From Gammaproteobacteria bacterium (GTDB taxonomy: Bacteria > Pseudomonadota > Gammaproteobacteria > Steroidobacterales > Steroidobacteraceae), in the NCBI GenBank assembly GCA_027365225.1, contig DAHXNV010000002.1, forward strand, positions 62,001 through 126,000: a DNA stretch of 64,000 nucleotides, given 5' to 3'. Under the pieces are notes generated by a model. That model had not been told where the DNA came from and made no database searches. It saw nothing but the letters and a program-made list of their open reading frames with translations. Below, piece by piece: positions 1 through 10,532 of the stretch; the stretch's first letter is position 1, and each line of letters begins with the position of its first letter. A program made the position numbers and the translations under genes.

Positions 1-19
1 CGCGCGCCATTCGCGCGAC

Positions 20-805
20 TCATCCGCCGCTCTCCCAGGCCCGCAGGAATTGCGCCCAATGCGGCCCCTGCCCCGAGCGCAGCAACGTGCGCACGCGCTC
101 GAGCTCGGCGGTGTGCTCGGCGCGCGTCAGCCGCCCGCGCAGCAGCTCGAAACGCAGATACACCAGATAGGTGTTGAGCACGTCGGTCTCGCAATAGCGG
201 CGGATGCCACCGATGTCCCCGGCCCGATAGGCATCCCACACCTGGGCGCCGGAGAAGCCGAGCTTGCCGGGCAGACCGAGCAGCAGCGCAACGTGCTCGA
301 GCGAGACGCGGCCGCGGCCCTGGAAACCCGCCAGCACGTCCATCAGATCGAGATGGCGCCAGTGGAAGCGGTTGAGATAATTGTTGTAACGGAAGGCCGG
401 GTCCGAATCGCCCGTCTCCCAGAAGCGCGGCGCCTGAACACCGGCGGCGAGCGCCCGATACGACAGCACCGGCAGGTCGAAGCCCGAACCGTTCCAGGAG
501 ACCAGCTCCGGGGAGAACCGCTCGATGCCCTCGAAGAAGCGCTCGATGAGTTCGCGCTCGCTGGAATGCTCCTCGCCGAGACTCCACACCCTGAGCTGAT
601 CGCGGCTGCGCAGCAGGCAGGAAACGGCGACGACCCGGTGCTGCTCGTGCGACAGGAACTCCCCGCCGGTCTGCTGGCGCCGCAGGGCGAACATGGCCTT
701 GGCGACCGACTCGTCCTGCAGTCCCTCGAGCCCGTACAGCCGGCGCCCGAGCGCCACGTCCGGCACCGTCTCGATGTCGAAGACCAGACAATTCATGGGA
801 TTCAT
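20..805 (-). CDS. Predicted 3'-5' exonuclease, PolB-exonuclease-like (DnaQ fold)
   Basis: [28 protein letters not shown]... with the DIET motif; the internal ATG at 805 is preferred over the 970 ORF start and overlaps the acpS stop by 4 bp. Confidence 0.8.
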   Translation of the reverse strand: MNPMNCLVFDIETVPDVALGRRLYGLEGLQDESVAKAMFALRRQQTGGEFLSHEQHRVVAVSCLLRSRDQLRVWSLGEEHSSERELIERFFEGIERFSPELVSWNGSGFDLPVLSYRALAAGVQAPRFWETGDSDPAFRYNNYLNRFHWRHLDLMDVLAGFQGRGRVSLEHVALLLGLPGKLGFSGAQVWDAYRAGDIGGIRRYCETDVLNTYLVYLRFELLRGRLTRAEHTAELERVRTLLRSGQGPHWAQFLRAWESGG

Positions 806-1182
806 GCGCGCAACAACACCGCCACCGCCACGACCAGACCCGCCTCGTCGGTGAGCGTCACGTGACCCTCGCCGATGCCGAGCGCGCGGCGCACGCGCTC
901 GCCCCGCTCGGAATAGACCACCTCGGGCCGGCCCATCGGGTTCTGGACGATGCCCACATCCCGGATCCACACGCCGTGGGCAAAACCGGTGCCCATCGCC
1001 TTGACGATGGCTTCCTTGGCCGCAAAGCGCATGGCCAGGAAGCGGTTCGGCCGCTGCGTGCGCGCCAGCTGCAAGCGCTCCTGCGGCAGCAGCAGCCGCT
1101 CGATGAAGCGCTCGCCGCGCCGCGCCAGCACCCCGTCGATCCGTGCGGCCTTGAGCACATCGACGCCGATGCCGAAAATCAT
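802..1182 (-). CDS. acpS: Holo-[acyl-carrier-protein] synthase
   Basis: [31 protein letters not shown]...[14 protein letters not shown]; AcpS signature; next to pdxJ. Confidence 0.95.
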   Translation of the reverse strand: MIFGIGVDVLKAARIDGVLARRGERFIERLLLPQERLQLARTQRPNRFLAMRFAAKEAIVKAMGTGFAHGVWIRDVGIVQNPMGRPEVVYSERGERVRRALGIGEGHVTLTDEAGLVVAVAVLLRA

Positions 1183-1913
1183 GCGCGCGCGGCCTGCATC
1201 AGCCCCTTCATCTCGCGCACCGCCGCGTCCAGTCCGCTGAACAGCGCGCGCGCGATCACCGCATGGCCGATGTTCAGCTCGATGACCTCGGCAATCGCCG
1301 CCACCGGCTGCACATTGTGATAATCGAGTCCGTGCCCGGCGTGCACCGCCAGTCCGAGCCGCGCGCCGAGCCGCGCACAACTGACGAGCCGCTCGAGCTC
1401 GCGGGCCCGCTCGGCGCCGCCCGCCTCGGCATACGCGCCGGTGTGCAGCTCGATCGCCGGGGCCCCGAGCTCGGCGGCGCACTCGAGCTGACGGGGCTGC
1501 GGATCGATGAACAGTGAGGCGCGCACAGCGCTCGCGGCGAGCCGCGCAAGCGCCTCGCTGATGCGCGAACGATGCCCGAGGACATCGAGACCGCCCTCGG
1601 TGGTCAGCTCCTGGCGCTTCTCGGGCACCAGGCACGCGTACGCGGGCCGCACATCGCAGGCGATCCCGAGCATCTCGTCGGTGACGGCCATCTCCAGGTT
1701 CATCGGCGTCTTCAGCAGCGCGCGCAGGGTGCGCACGTCGGCATCCTGAATGTGGCGACGGTCCTCGCGCAGATGCAGCGTGATTGAGTCCGCGCCGGCC
1801 ATCTCGACCGCGAGCGCCGCGTGCACCGGATCCGGATCCCGGCCGCGGCGCGCCTGGCGCAGCGTCGCGACGTGGTCGATGTTGATTCCCAGCGTGATGG
1901 GGTTGGAATTCAC
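1179..1913 (-). CDS. pdxJ: Pyridoxine 5'-phosphate synthase (GTG start)
   Basis: [30 protein letters not shown]...; PdxJ family; 4-bp overlap with acpS. Confidence 0.95.
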   Translation of the reverse strand: MNSNPITLGINIDHVATLRQARRGRDPDPVHAALAVEMAGADSITLHLREDRRHIQDADVRTLRALLKTPMNLEMAVTDEMLGIACDVRPAYACLVPEKRQELTTEGGLDVLGHRSRISEALARLAASAVRASLFIDPQPRQLECAAELGAPAIELHTGAYAEAGGAERARELERLVSCARLGARLGLAVHAGHGLDYHNVQPVAAIAEVIELNIGHAVIARALFSGLDAAVREMKGLMQAARA

Positions 1914-2007
1914 AAGTGTGTCTTGACCTGAACGATACGCGATCACCGCGCACGCGAGCCTCGCGCCCGTCCGCGCGGGCCCGCGGTGGCCGAGCGCGTA
2001 TTCTTGC

Positions 2008-2742
2008 CTACTCCGCGCCCCGGCGCGACCCCCGCCGCACCGAGCGCGCCACGCGCCGGGTGGCGAGTTCCCGGCCCTCGAGGCATTCGGCGAGCGCCGC
2101 CGCGAGCAGCAGGCGCGCATCGGCAAGCGTGCGCGCCGCGCCGAGCTCCCCGCGAGCGAGCCGCGCGAGCGAGTCGCCCGCGAGCACCCCGGGCCCATCG
2201 GCACCGACCCGGTACAGGCCCCGCGCGGGACGGAAGCGATAGAAGCCCCCCGGCTCGAGCGCCCGACCGCCGGCCTCCGCGCCGAGGTCGAGTCCATAGC
2301 CGGCGCCGCGCAGCAGCTCGAGCTCGAACAGCCGCAGCGCCGCCTCGATCTGCCGCCCCGCGCGCAGCCGCTCGAGCGCGAGGCCGTAGGCATCGAACAG
2401 CTCCGGCGCCGCATCGTGCCGCAGCGTGAGCGTCAGCAGCAGCTCGTTCAGATAGAACGCGGGCATCACGCTCGGGGCCGGCAGCGCCGCGGTGGGCTCG
2501 GCGATCTCCGCGCCGGTGAGCTGGCCGGCCTCGCGCCCGAGCGAGAACGACAGCAGCAGCGGCTGGAACGGCTGCAGCACCGCCGCCAGAGACGACTTCG
2601 CGCCGCTCACCCCGCGCGCGAACAGCGTCAGACGGCCCAGATCCCGCACCAGCACCTCGAGGATCCGTCCCGTTTCCCGATACGGCCTGTGGTGCAGCAG
2701 GTAGCCCGGCGCAAGCGCCACCCGGTGGACCGGCGCGCTCAA
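2008..2742 (-). CDS. recO: DNA repair protein RecO (probable TTG start overlapping the era stop)
   Basis: [61 protein letters not shown]; context era-recO-pdxJ. Confidence 0.88.
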   Translation of the reverse strand: MSAPVHRVALAPGYLLHHRPYRETGRILEVLVRDLGRLTLFARGVSGAKSSLAAVLQPFQPLLLSFSLGREAGQLTGAEIAEPTAALPAPSVMPAFYLNELLLTLTLRHDAAPELFDAYGLALERLRAGRQIEAALRLFELELLRGAGYGLDLGAEAGGRALEPGGFYRFRPARGLYRVGADGPGVLAGDSLARLARGELGAARTLADARLLLAAALAECLEGRELATRRVARSVRRGSRRGAE

Positions 2743-3638
2743 GACTCGAGTCCGAGGTCCTTCAGCGCGCGCGCGTTGTCCGCCCAGTTCTCGCGCACCT
2801 TGACCCACAGATTGAGGTGCAAGCGCCGCTCGAGCTGCGCATTGAGCGCGCGCCGGGCCGCGCTGCCGACGCGCTTGAGGCGCTCTCCGCCGGCACCGAT
2901 CACGATCGGCTTCTGCCCCTCGCGTTCCACCCAGATCACCGCATCCACCACCAGTCGGCCCTCGAGTTCCTCGAGGCGCTCGACCTGCACGGCGATGCCG
3001 TAGGGCAGCTCCTGATTCACCTCGAGCGTCAACTTCTCGCGCACCGTCTCGGCGATACGGAACGTAAGGCTGCGGTCGGTCAGCGTGTCGCGATCGAACA
3101 GCGGCGGGGATTTGGGCAGGTGGCTCGCGATGGTACGCAACAGATCGGCGACCCCCTGCGCCTTGAGCGCCGAGACCGGCACGAGCGCGAGGAAGGGATG
3201 GCGCGCGGCGAGCTCGGCCAGATACGGCAGCAACCGCTCGCGCGGGCGCACCCGATCGACCTTGTTGACCACGGCGATCGCCGGGCGGCCCGCGCGCTCG
3301 ATGCGCTGCAGAGCGAGCGCGTCATCGTGCATCCACCTCAAGGCCTCCACGACCAGCACCACCAGATCCGCTTCGCTCAGCGCCGCGGCGGCGGTGCGGT
3401 TCATCACCTTGTTCAGCGCGCGGTTCGCCTGGCGGTGCAGCCCCGGGGTGTCGAGAAACGCGATCTGCGCATCCGGCAGCTGGGCAAGCCCGAGAATGCG
3501 GTGCCGGGTGGTCTGGGGCCGCGGGGTCACGATGCTCAGCTTCGCGCCGACCAGCGCGTTGAGCAGCGTCGACTTGCCGACGTTCGGGCGGCCGATGAGC
3601 GCCGCGAAACCGCAGTGCAACTCAGTGGCCAGGGGCAT
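2739..3638 (-). CDS. era: GTPase Era
   Basis: CGFAALIGRPNVGKSTLLNALVGAKLSIVTPRPQTTRHRILG plus NKVDRV and KH region. Confidence 0.97.
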   Translation of the reverse strand: MPLATELHCGFAALIGRPNVGKSTLLNALVGAKLSIVTPRPQTTRHRILGLAQLPDAQIAFLDTPGLHRQANRALNKVMNRTAAAALSEADLVVLVVEALRWMHDDALALQRIERAGRPAIAVVNKVDRVRPRERLLPYLAELAARHPFLALVPVSALKAQGVADLLRTIASHLPKSPPLFDRDTLTDRSLTFRIAETVREKLTLEVNQELPYGIAVQVERLEELEGRLVVDAVIWVEREGQKPIVIGAGGERLKRVGSAARRALNAQLERRLHLNLWVKVRENWADNARALKDLGLES

Positions 3639-4320
3639 CGTCCTCGAGGCCGGCGAGAATGCACTCGGCGGCCTCCTGCTCCGCCCGGCGGCGGCTCGAG
3701 CCGCGCCCGCGCGCCGTCAATCCGAGCGCGCTCACGGCGCAGCTCACTTCGAAGGTCTGCGCATGCGGCTCGCCGTCCACGCGCTCGACACTATAGAGCG
3801 GCAATGCCAGGGAGCGGGACTGCAGATATTCCTGCAGGCGAGTCTTGGGATCCTTCAGCGCCTCAGGCGGCGGCAGCAGCGCAATGCGCGGGGCCAGGAG
3901 CGCCCTGACCTTGGCATCGGTGCTCGCGAGTCCCGCATCCAGGAACAGCGCGCCACAGAGCGCCTCGAAGGCATCGGCCAGAATCGACTGGCGCCGGGAA
4001 CCGCCGCTCTTGAGCTCTCCGGAGCCCAGATGCAGCGCCTCGCCGAGGCGCAGCGCGCCGGCCACCTCGGCCAGCGGCTCGGCACTGACGATACAGGCGC
4101 GCAGGCGGCTGAGATCGCCCTCGCTGGCCGCCGGGAACGCCTCGAAAAGATGGTGCGCGACCAGGAGATTGACCACGGCATCGCCGAGGAACTCCAGCCG
4201 CTCGTTATTCGCTCCGGGCGCGCTGCGGTGCGTCAGCGCGGCGCGAAACAACGCCGCATCGCGCGGGGTATAGCCGAGCTGCTCGCGCAGCCAGCGCAGC
4301 GGCCAGTCGGGGTTATCCAC
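3622..4320 (-). CDS. rnc: Ribonuclease III (GTG start)
   Basis: ALTHRSAPGANNERLEFLGDAVVNLLVAHHLF RNase III signature; dsRBD at C-terminus. Confidence 0.96.
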   Translation of the reverse strand: MDNPDWPLRWLREQLGYTPRDAALFRAALTHRSAPGANNERLEFLGDAVVNLLVAHHLFEAFPAASEGDLSRLRACIVSAEPLAEVAGALRLGEALHLGSGELKSGGSRRQSILADAFEALCGALFLDAGLASTDAKVRALLAPRIALLPPPEALKDPKTRLQEYLQSRSLALPLYSVERVDGEPHAQTFEVSCAVSALGLTARGRGSSRRRAEQEAAECILAGLEDDAPGH

Positions 4321-4681
4321 TGCGGTGCACGATGACGGACTTGTCGAAGGCCACGCGCAGCGTGATGTTGCCGAACAGCGGCGCATAGTCGTAGTAGGCC
4401 GCCACCACCCGCCAGCCGCCCGGGACGCGGGTGATCGCGATGTCCCGCAGTGTGGGGTAGCTGACGCTGTTGATCTCGAAGTGGCGCGAAATCGAGTTTT
4501 CGATCGCGAACCCGCTGGCCCCGCCGCTGTTGAACTGGCTCGTCAGGGTCTGCAGCGTGCGCGCGACCTTCAGGTAGTTGAGGTACACCGGGGCCAGGCG
4601 GATCCCGGCATACAGGCAGATCGCCAGTGGCGTCAGCAGGAACAGCCAGCCGATCAGGGTGATTCCGCGCTCTCGTCGCAT
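4313..4681 (-). CDS. DUF4845 family membrane protein
   Basis: MRRERGITLIGWLFLLTPLAICLYAGIRLAPVYLNYLKV...; position between lepB and rnc. Confidence 0.75.
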   Translation of the reverse strand: MRRERGITLIGWLFLLTPLAICLYAGIRLAPVYLNYLKVARTLQTLTSQFNSGGASGFAIENSISRHFEINSVSYPTLRDIAITRVPGGWRVVAAYYDYAPLFGNITLRVAFDKSVIVHRSG

Positions 4682-4695
4682 CGCTTGACCCTCCG

Positions 4696-5793
4696 CTACT
4701 TGATCTTCATGCCGATCCGGCTCCAGATCGGTCCCCCTTTGCGATGAATATCCCAATTGAACCAGATATAGGTCGCCTTGCCGACCAGATCCTTGCCGGG
4801 CAGGAAGCCCCAGAACCGGCTGTCTTCGCTGTTGTCGCGATTATCGCCGATCATGACATAATCCCCCGGCGGCACGATCGCGTTCATGCCCTTCTTCGGC
4901 AACAGGAACGCATCCGGTGGCGGCGTACCGCCGCAGATGTAGCCTTGCGCATCCGTGCGCGGACAGGTCGGCAGCGGATCCTCGGTCACTGCGAGCGGCT
5001 CGGGGCACAGCAGGACCTGGTGCACGTATTTGCCGAGATACTCGGTGGCGATCTCGATGTTGCGGTAGCAGCCGTTCTTGTAGATGCCGTTCACCACCAT
5101 CGGGATTTTCTTGCCATTGATGATCAGGCGGTCATCGCGCACCACCACGTGATCGCCGGGCAGGCCCGCCACGCGCTTGATCCAGTCCTGCCAGGGCTTG
5201 AACGGCGGGCGGAACACCGCCACCTGGCCGAGCTTCGGCGCGCCGATGTCGAGAATCTTGGTGTGCACGATCGGCAGGCGCAGCCCGTAGGCGAACTTCT
5301 CGACCAGGATGAAGTCCCCGTCGCGCAGTGTCGGCATCATGGAGTCGGAAGGGATGCGAAACGGCTCGAACAGGAACGCGCGCACCAGCAGCACCGCGAG
5401 CGCCACCGGAAAGAAGCTGCGCGCGTAGTCGACCGTGGTCGGCTCGTGCCGCTCGGCCGGGTCGCGGCCGGCGGCGCGCGCGGCGGCCGCCCGCCGCTTC
5501 CCGAGCCACAGCGCATCGATCAGCCAGATGATGCCGGAGAGCGCCGCGATCGCGAGCAGCACGGCGCTGAAGCTGACCATCCGCGCAGCGAAGATCCGCA
5601 CCACCACCGCGAGCAGCAGCACCGGCAACAGCCGGTAGCACCACAGGGTAAGCGGGGGCTGCGGCGGGGGCTGCGCGCCGGCGGCGAGCTCGCGGCGCGG
5701 CCGGAGCACCCAGTCATCGACTATGCACACCAGCCCCACGGGGATGGCCAGCCAGGAAAGCAGGACGATCAACTGCATCAGGATCGACGCCAT
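4696..5793 (-). CDS. lepB: Signal peptidase I
   Basis: FRIPSDSMMPTLRDGDFILVEKFAYGLR... and KRVAGLPGD..., YVMIGDNRDNSEDSRFWGF boxes. Confidence 0.97.
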   Translation of the reverse strand: MASILMQLIVLLSWLAIPVGLVCIVDDWVLRPRRELAAGAQPPPQPPLTLWCYRLLPVLLLAVVVRIFAARMVSFSAVLLAIAALSGIIWLIDALWLGKRRAAAARAAGRDPAERHEPTTVDYARSFFPVALAVLLVRAFLFEPFRIPSDSMMPTLRDGDFILVEKFAYGLRLPIVHTKILDIGAPKLGQVAVFRPPFKPWQDWIKRVAGLPGDHVVVRDDRLIINGKKIPMVVNGIYKNGCYRNIEIATEYLGKYVHQVLLCPEPLAVTEDPLPTCPRTDAQGYICGGTPPPDAFLLPKKGMNAIVPPGDYVMIGDNRDNSEDSRFWGFLPGKDLVGKATYIWFNWDIHRKGGPIWSRIGMKIK

Positions 5794-5819
5794 GAGGACT
5801 CCATCTGTTGGTCTTGGGG

Positions 5820-7613
5820 CTACTTGCGCCCGACCTTGAGCACGGCCAGAAACGCCGCCTGCGGAATCTCCACACGGCCGAGCTGTTTCATGCGTTTCTT
5901 GCCTTCTTTCTGCTTCTCGAGCAGCTTGCGCTTGCGACTGACGTCGCCGCCGTAACACTTGGCCAGCACGTTCTTGCGCAGCGGCTTGACCGTGGCGCGC
6001 GCGATGACGGCGCTGCCGATGGCCGCCTGCACGGCCACCTCGAACATCTGCCGCGGAATCAGCTCGTGCATCTTGTCGACCAGGTCGCGCCCGCGGGCGT
6101 AGGCGCTGTCGCGGTGCACGATGATCGAGAGCGCATCGACCCGCTCGCCGTTGATCAGGATATCCAGGCGCACCAGCGGGGCGGCCCGGAAGTGCGAGAA
6201 CTCGTAGTCGAAGGAGGCGTAGCCGCGGCTGACCGACTTCAGCCGGTCGAAGAAATCGAGCACCACCTCGGCGAGCGGCAGCTCGTATTGCAGCGACACC
6301 TGGGTGCCCAGATAGAGCATCTTCTTCTGCGTGCCGCGCTTCTCCGTGCACAGCTGCAGCACCGCCCCGACGTGCTCGGGGGGCGTCAGGATGTTGGCGA
6401 TGATGATCGGCTCGCGGATCTGCTCGATCTGATTGACCGCGGGGAGCTTGGCCGGGTTGTCGATGTATTCGACCTGCCCGTCGGTACGGGCCACCTCGTA
6501 GACCACCGTGGGCGCGCTGGTCACCAGATCCAGGTGATACTCGCGCTCCAGACGCTCCTGCACGATGTCCATGTGCAGCAGGCCGAGAAACCCGCAGCGG
6601 AATCCGAACCCGAGCGCCGAGGACACCTCCGGTTCATAGTGCAGCGCCGAATCATTCAGCCGTAGTTTTGCGAGCGCGTCGCGAAAGTTCTCGTAATCAT
6701 CTGAATTTACTGGAAATACTCCCGCAAATACCCGCGGTTTGATCTGCCGGAACCCGGGCAGCGCCGCCGCCGCCGGCCGATTCTCGAGCGTGATGGTATC
6801 GCCCACGGGTGCGCCATCGATCTCCTTGATGCCGGCGACGATGAATCCCACATCGCCGGTCGCAAGGTGCTGCTCCACCACCGGCTTCGGCGTGAAGCGT
6901 CCGAGCCGATCGACCGTGTGCGCGCGGCCCGTGGAGACCACGCGGATCTTCTCGCCCATCGCGACCCGGCCGTTGACCACGCGCACCAGCGAGACCACCC
7001 CAACGTAGTTGTCGAACCACGAATCGATGATCAGCGCCTGCAAGGGTGCCTCGGGATCGCCGCGCGGCGGCGGGATGCGCCGCACCAGCGCCTCGAGCAG
7101 CTCCCCGACGCCCTCGCCGGTCTTGGCGCTCACCCGCAGCGCATCGTGCGCCTCGATGCCGATGATCTCCTCGATCTCGCGCATGACGCGCTGCGGATCG
7201 GCCGAGGGCAGATCGATCTTGTTGATGACGGGCAGCACCTCCAGGCCTTGCTCGATCGCCGTGTAGCAATTGGCCACGCTCTGCGCCTCGACGCCCTGAG
7301 AGGCGTCGACCACCAGCACCGCACCGTCGCACGCGGCCAGGGATCGGGAGACCTCGTAGGAGAAATCCACGTGCCCCGGCGTGTCGATCATGTTCAGCTG
7401 ATAGCGCTGGCCGTCGCGGGCATCGTAGTAGAGCGTGACGCTCTGCGCCTTGATGGTAATGCCCCGCTCGCGCTCCAGATCCATCGAGTCGAGGACCTGG
7501 GCCTGCATTTCACGGTCGGCAAGGCCCCGGCAGATCTGAATGAACCGGTCCGCCAGGGTGGACTTGCCGTGATCGATGTGAGCGATGATGCAAAAGTTAC
7601 GTGTGAGCCGCAT
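5820..7613 (-). CDS. lepA: Elongation factor 4 (LepA)
   Basis: [26 protein letters not shown]...; 597 aa LepA. Confidence 0.98.
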   Translation of the reverse strand: MRLTRNFCIIAHIDHGKSTLADRFIQICRGLADREMQAQVLDSMDLERERGITIKAQSVTLYYDARDGQRYQLNMIDTPGHVDFSYEVSRSLAACDGAVLVVDASQGVEAQSVANCYTAIEQGLEVLPVINKIDLPSADPQRVMREIEEIIGIEAHDALRVSAKTGEGVGELLEALVRRIPPPRGDPEAPLQALIIDSWFDNYVGVVSLVRVVNGRVAMGEKIRVVSTGRAHTVDRLGRFTPKPVVEQHLATGDVGFIVAGIKEIDGAPVGDTITLENRPAAAALPGFRQIKPRVFAGVFPVNSDDYENFRDALAKLRLNDSALHYEPEVSSALGFGFRCGFLGLLHMDIVQERLEREYHLDLVTSAPTVVYEVARTDGQVEYIDNPAKLPAVNQIEQIREPIIIANILTPPEHVGAVLQLCTEKRGTQKKMLYLGTQVSLQYELPLAEVVLDFFDRLKSVSRGYASFDYEFSHFRAAPLVRLDILINGERVDALSIIVHRDSAYARGRDLVDKMHELIPRQMFEVAVQAAIGSAVIARATVKPLRKNVLAKCYGGDVSRKRKLLEKQKEGKKRMKQLGRVEIPQAAFLAVLKVGRK

Positions 7614-7662
7614 GAATCCGGGCCGCGTTCTGCGCCGCGCCAGATTGCCAGCGGCTGGGGGA

Positions 7663-7911
7663 TTATACCTCTCTCAACAGCCGGCGCAGCTCGGCGACAT
7701 CGAGGCGATGGCGGCACACGAGCGCCCCCGCCAGCAGCAGCACCGGCACCTGCAGTCCGTAGCGGCGCTGCAGAACGGGATCCTCATCGACGTCGCGCAG
7801 CTCGATCGGCGGCAGCTTCTCGCTCTGCCCGAGGGCGCGCAGCTCGGCCAGCATCTCCTCGCACAGCAGGCAGTCCCGCCGAGAGACCAGTGTCAGCACC
7901 GCTGCGCTCAT
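7663..7911 (-). CDS. Small glutaredoxin-like protein with CxxC motif
   Basis: [27 protein letters not shown]...[29 protein letters not shown]. Confidence 0.75.
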   Translation of the reverse strand: MSAAVLTLVSRRDCLLCEEMLAELRALGQSEKLPPIELRDVDEDPVLQRRYGLQVPVLLLAGALVCRHRLDVAELRRLLREV

Positions 7912-8912
7912 TGTGGCCGCGCCGTGGCGGTCACCGGCACCGCCCGCACGGAGGTCGCGATCGAGCGCACGGTCAGCGCCGGCGCCTGGCCAACCGCCGT
8001 CACCCGGTGGCCATCGACGATGGTGGAGAAGACATGGGAAGCGCCCATGCGCGCCGCTTCGATGACCGGATACACCGCGCGCGGCTCCACACGCCGCTCG
8101 ACGAACACCGATACCGAAGCCAGGCCATCCGTGTAGACCAGATGATCCACCGGGCCCGGGGTTCCCGGCATCACTTGGACCACGTGCGTGGCCATGTGAA
8201 AGCCCGGCGGCAGCCACAGGGCATTCCAGGCGAGGCGCGCGCTCGGCGGGGGCGGCGCGGACTGGTTGCGCAGCCAGCGGTAGCCCACCGTGGACAAATG
8301 CGGCGTGAAGGCCGAGTTGGGAATGTGCGGCACGATGGAGAGCGTCGCGAAGGCGATCTGCTCGATGATCTGTCCGCCGTGGCGCACGTTCCACAGCTGG
8401 ATCTTCAGCGGCATTCCCGCACGGTCGATCCACAGTCGATAGCCGTAGCGGTACCGATCGCGCGGCATGACCGTGATCAGCCGTGTGTCGTGCCGATCGA
8501 CACGCATGTGCGGTCCTGCGTGGATGGCGTAGAAGCGCGCGAGGTGCTTATCGTACACCGGCAGTCTCGCCAGCAGCGAGCTGTCGGGGGGAACGCGCTC
8601 GACCAGCACCTCACGCCGGTCGGGCAGGTAGCAGGTCAGTCGCGTCCCGGAGCGAATCAACTCCCGCCCGGATCCATCGAGAGACTCCAGCCGCTCCGAG
8701 ATCACGCCGTTCTCGATGCGGTGAATGATGCGCAGCATCTGCACCCGCCCGCCCTGCCAATGGGCGAAGGTTCCCTCGTAGTCGAGCTCGGTCAGGGCAT
8801 GATTCATCCGCTCGAGCCACACGGCGGGCTGGGCCGCGCGGGCCGCGCCGGCCAGCGCGACGGCCAGCGCAGCCCCGAGCAGGGATGGCCTAGTGTGCCG
8901 CAGCACTCGCAT
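7908..8912 (-). CDS. rseB: Sigma-E factor regulatory protein RseB/MucB
   Basis: AVWLERMNHALTELDYEGTFAHWQGGRVQMLRIIHR...; follows rseA. Confidence 0.9.
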   Translation of the reverse strand: MRVLRHTRPSLLGAALAVALAGAARAAQPAVWLERMNHALTELDYEGTFAHWQGGRVQMLRIIHRIENGVISERLESLDGSGRELIRSGTRLTCYLPDRREVLVERVPPDSSLLARLPVYDKHLARFYAIHAGPHMRVDRHDTRLITVMPRDRYRYGYRLWIDRAGMPLKIQLWNVRHGGQIIEQIAFATLSIVPHIPNSAFTPHLSTVGYRWLRNQSAPPPPSARLAWNALWLPPGFHMATHVVQVMPGTPGPVDHLVYTDGLASVSVFVERRVEPRAVYPVIEAARMGASHVFSTIVDGHRVTAVGQAPALTVRSIATSVRAVPVTATARPQ

Positions 8913-9549
8913 GACCGTGCCCCAAAGCCCGCTGTTCGGGCCGGGCGGGCGGGGCGAGGCTTCGCGAGTCCTGCGCCATGAACGAGGAGAGCAGGCCCTC
9001 GCCGCTGAACGGCCACGCGTAGGCGCTGTGCGCCACGACATAATCGGCCAGTGCGGTGGGCGGCATGAGGCTTGCGGCCTGCGTCGACGCCGCCGGCACC
9101 ATGAAACCGTCCACCGCGGCGCCGGCTGTCGCATGCGCCGCTCCGCGCACCGACACGCTGGCCATCTGTTGCGGCCCGCCGATCGGACCGAGCGCATGCC
9201 AGCGCAGCCACAAGATGGAGACCACGGCGACGGCGGCCGCGAGGCCCGCACCGGACACCACACGCAGCCACGCCGAGGCGCTCCTGAAGCCCTCATAGGG
9301 GGGCGCGCCGGCCGTGCCGTCCGCCAGCTGCGGCTCGCTCGAGAGCGCGGCGGTGACCCGGCCCGCCACGGCACTCTGCAGCACCACTCCACGCTCGGCG
9401 CGGATCACCGCGCCCATCAGCGCGTAGCGTCCCCAGCGCGACTTGAGCGTGTCGTCACGGGAAAGACGCCGGGCCAGCAGCTCGCATTCGGCGGCCGGCA
9501 ATTCATCGTCGAACATGGCGGAGAGCTGACTGTCGAGTTCCTCGTTCAT
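8890..9549 (-). CDS. rseA: Anti-sigma-E factor RseA/MucA
   Basis: MNEELDSQLSAMFDDELPAAECELLARRLSRDDTLKSRWGRYALMGAVIR; follows rpoE. Confidence 0.9.
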   Translation of the reverse strand: MNEELDSQLSAMFDDELPAAECELLARRLSRDDTLKSRWGRYALMGAVIRAERGVVLQSAVAGRVTAALSSEPQLADGTAGAPPYEGFRSASAWLRVVSGAGLAAAVAVVSILWLRWHALGPIGGPQQMASVSVRGAAHATAGAAVDGFMVPAASTQAASLMPPTALADYVVAHSAYAWPFSGEGLLSSFMAQDSRSLAPPARPEQRALGHGHASAAAH

Positions 9550-10154
9550 CCGAGTTCCTCCGTACGGCCGAGTCCCCCCTCGAACACCTCGCGCAGGCGG
9601 CAGTCAATCGCCTCGCGCGCTCTGAAAATGCGGGAGCGGACCGTGCCCACCGGGCAGCCCATCGCGCCGGCGATCTGCTCGTAGGAGAGCCCCTCGAGCT
9701 CGCGCAGCACGATTGCGGTGCGCAAGTCCTCGGGCAGCTGCTCGATCGCCGCATTGACGGTGTGGCGGATCTCGTCGCTGAGCACCAACCCCTCGGGTGT
9801 ATCTTCGTCCTTCAGTCGGCCTTGCATATCGTAGGACTCGTCGATGCTGTCACGATCGAAGTTGTAATCGACAGGGCTGCGGTCACGCGAGACCACCGCG
9901 TTCTTGGCGGTGTTGATCGCAATGCGGTACAGCCAGGTATAGAAGGCGCTGTCGCCGCGAAACTGCGGCAACGCCCGATACGCCTTGATGAAGGCCTCCT
10001 GGGCGATATCCTCGGCTTCCGCGGGATTACGGACATAGCGCGTCACCAGCTTGACCAACTTGTGCTGGTACTTCAGCACCAGCACATCGAATGCGCCTTT
10101 ATCGCCTCGCTGCACTCGGCGAACCAGGCTCAAGTCACTGACATCGGCGCCCAT
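9546..10154 (-). CDS. rpoE: RNA polymerase sigma factor RpoE (ECF)
   Basis: LVRRVQRGDKGAFDVLVLKYQHKLVKLVTRYVRNPAEAEDIAQEAFIKAYRAL... Confidence 0.97.
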   Translation of the reverse strand: MGADVSDLSLVRRVQRGDKGAFDVLVLKYQHKLVKLVTRYVRNPAEAEDIAQEAFIKAYRALPQFRGDSAFYTWLYRIAINTAKNAVVSRDRSPVDYNFDRDSIDESYDMQGRLKDEDTPEGLVLSDEIRHTVNAAIEQLPEDLRTAIVLRELEGLSYEQIAGAMGCPVGTVRSRIFRAREAIDCRLREVFEGGLGRTEELG

Positions 10155-10204
10155 TCCTGCGCCCCCGTTCCAAAGTAAGGAAGGTCGCCCGCGCCGCGAC
10201 CTGA

Positions 10205-10231
10205 ATAGACCCTGAACCTTTGCAAAAGTTC
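10205..10231 (-). promoter_or_regulatory. Candidate sigma-E-type autoregulatory promoter upstream of rpoE
   Basis: Minus strand GAACTT (10231-10226), 15-nt spacer, GTCTAT (10210-10205); resembles the sigma-E GGAACTT/TCTRA consensus; about 50 bp upstream of the rpoE ATG. Confidence 0.6.
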
Positions 10232-10264
10232 AGATGTCCTCATATAAAATAAGTCCAGAAGTCC

Positions 10265-10528
10265 TCATGTTCGAACCGCCCTCCCGCCGCGGATGCGCGC
10301 CGCCAAGGCCGCCAGCTCCGGGTCCTCGGGCCGCTCCCCGGCGAGAAGGTACCGCGCCAATTCGGGATCGGGCAATTCCAGCAGCCGCGCCAGCGCGCCG
10401 CGCTCGAGCGCTCCGGCCGAATGCAGCACTCGCCCGGCGAAGGGCTCGAGCAGCACATCGAGTTCCTTCATACCCCGCCGGCAGTGCCACAGCAATCGTC
10501 GTCCCTCGACATCGAGCGCCCCGGCCAA
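10265..10528 (-). CDS. sdhE: FAD assembly factor SdhE (probable TTG start)
   Basis: RRLLWHCRRGMKELDVLLEPFA...LLELPDPELARYLLAGERPEDPEL; RGMKELD motif; follows sdhB. Confidence 0.85.
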   Translation of the reverse strand: MAGALDVEGRRLLWHCRRGMKELDVLLEPFAGRVLHSAGALERGALARLLELPDPELARYLLAGERPEDPELAALAARIRGGRAVRT

Positions 10529-10532
10529 AGCA

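Noticed and set aside
6867-8981. 704-aa plus-strand ORF
   Set aside because: Antisense shadow of lepA, the glutaredoxin-like gene and rseB.
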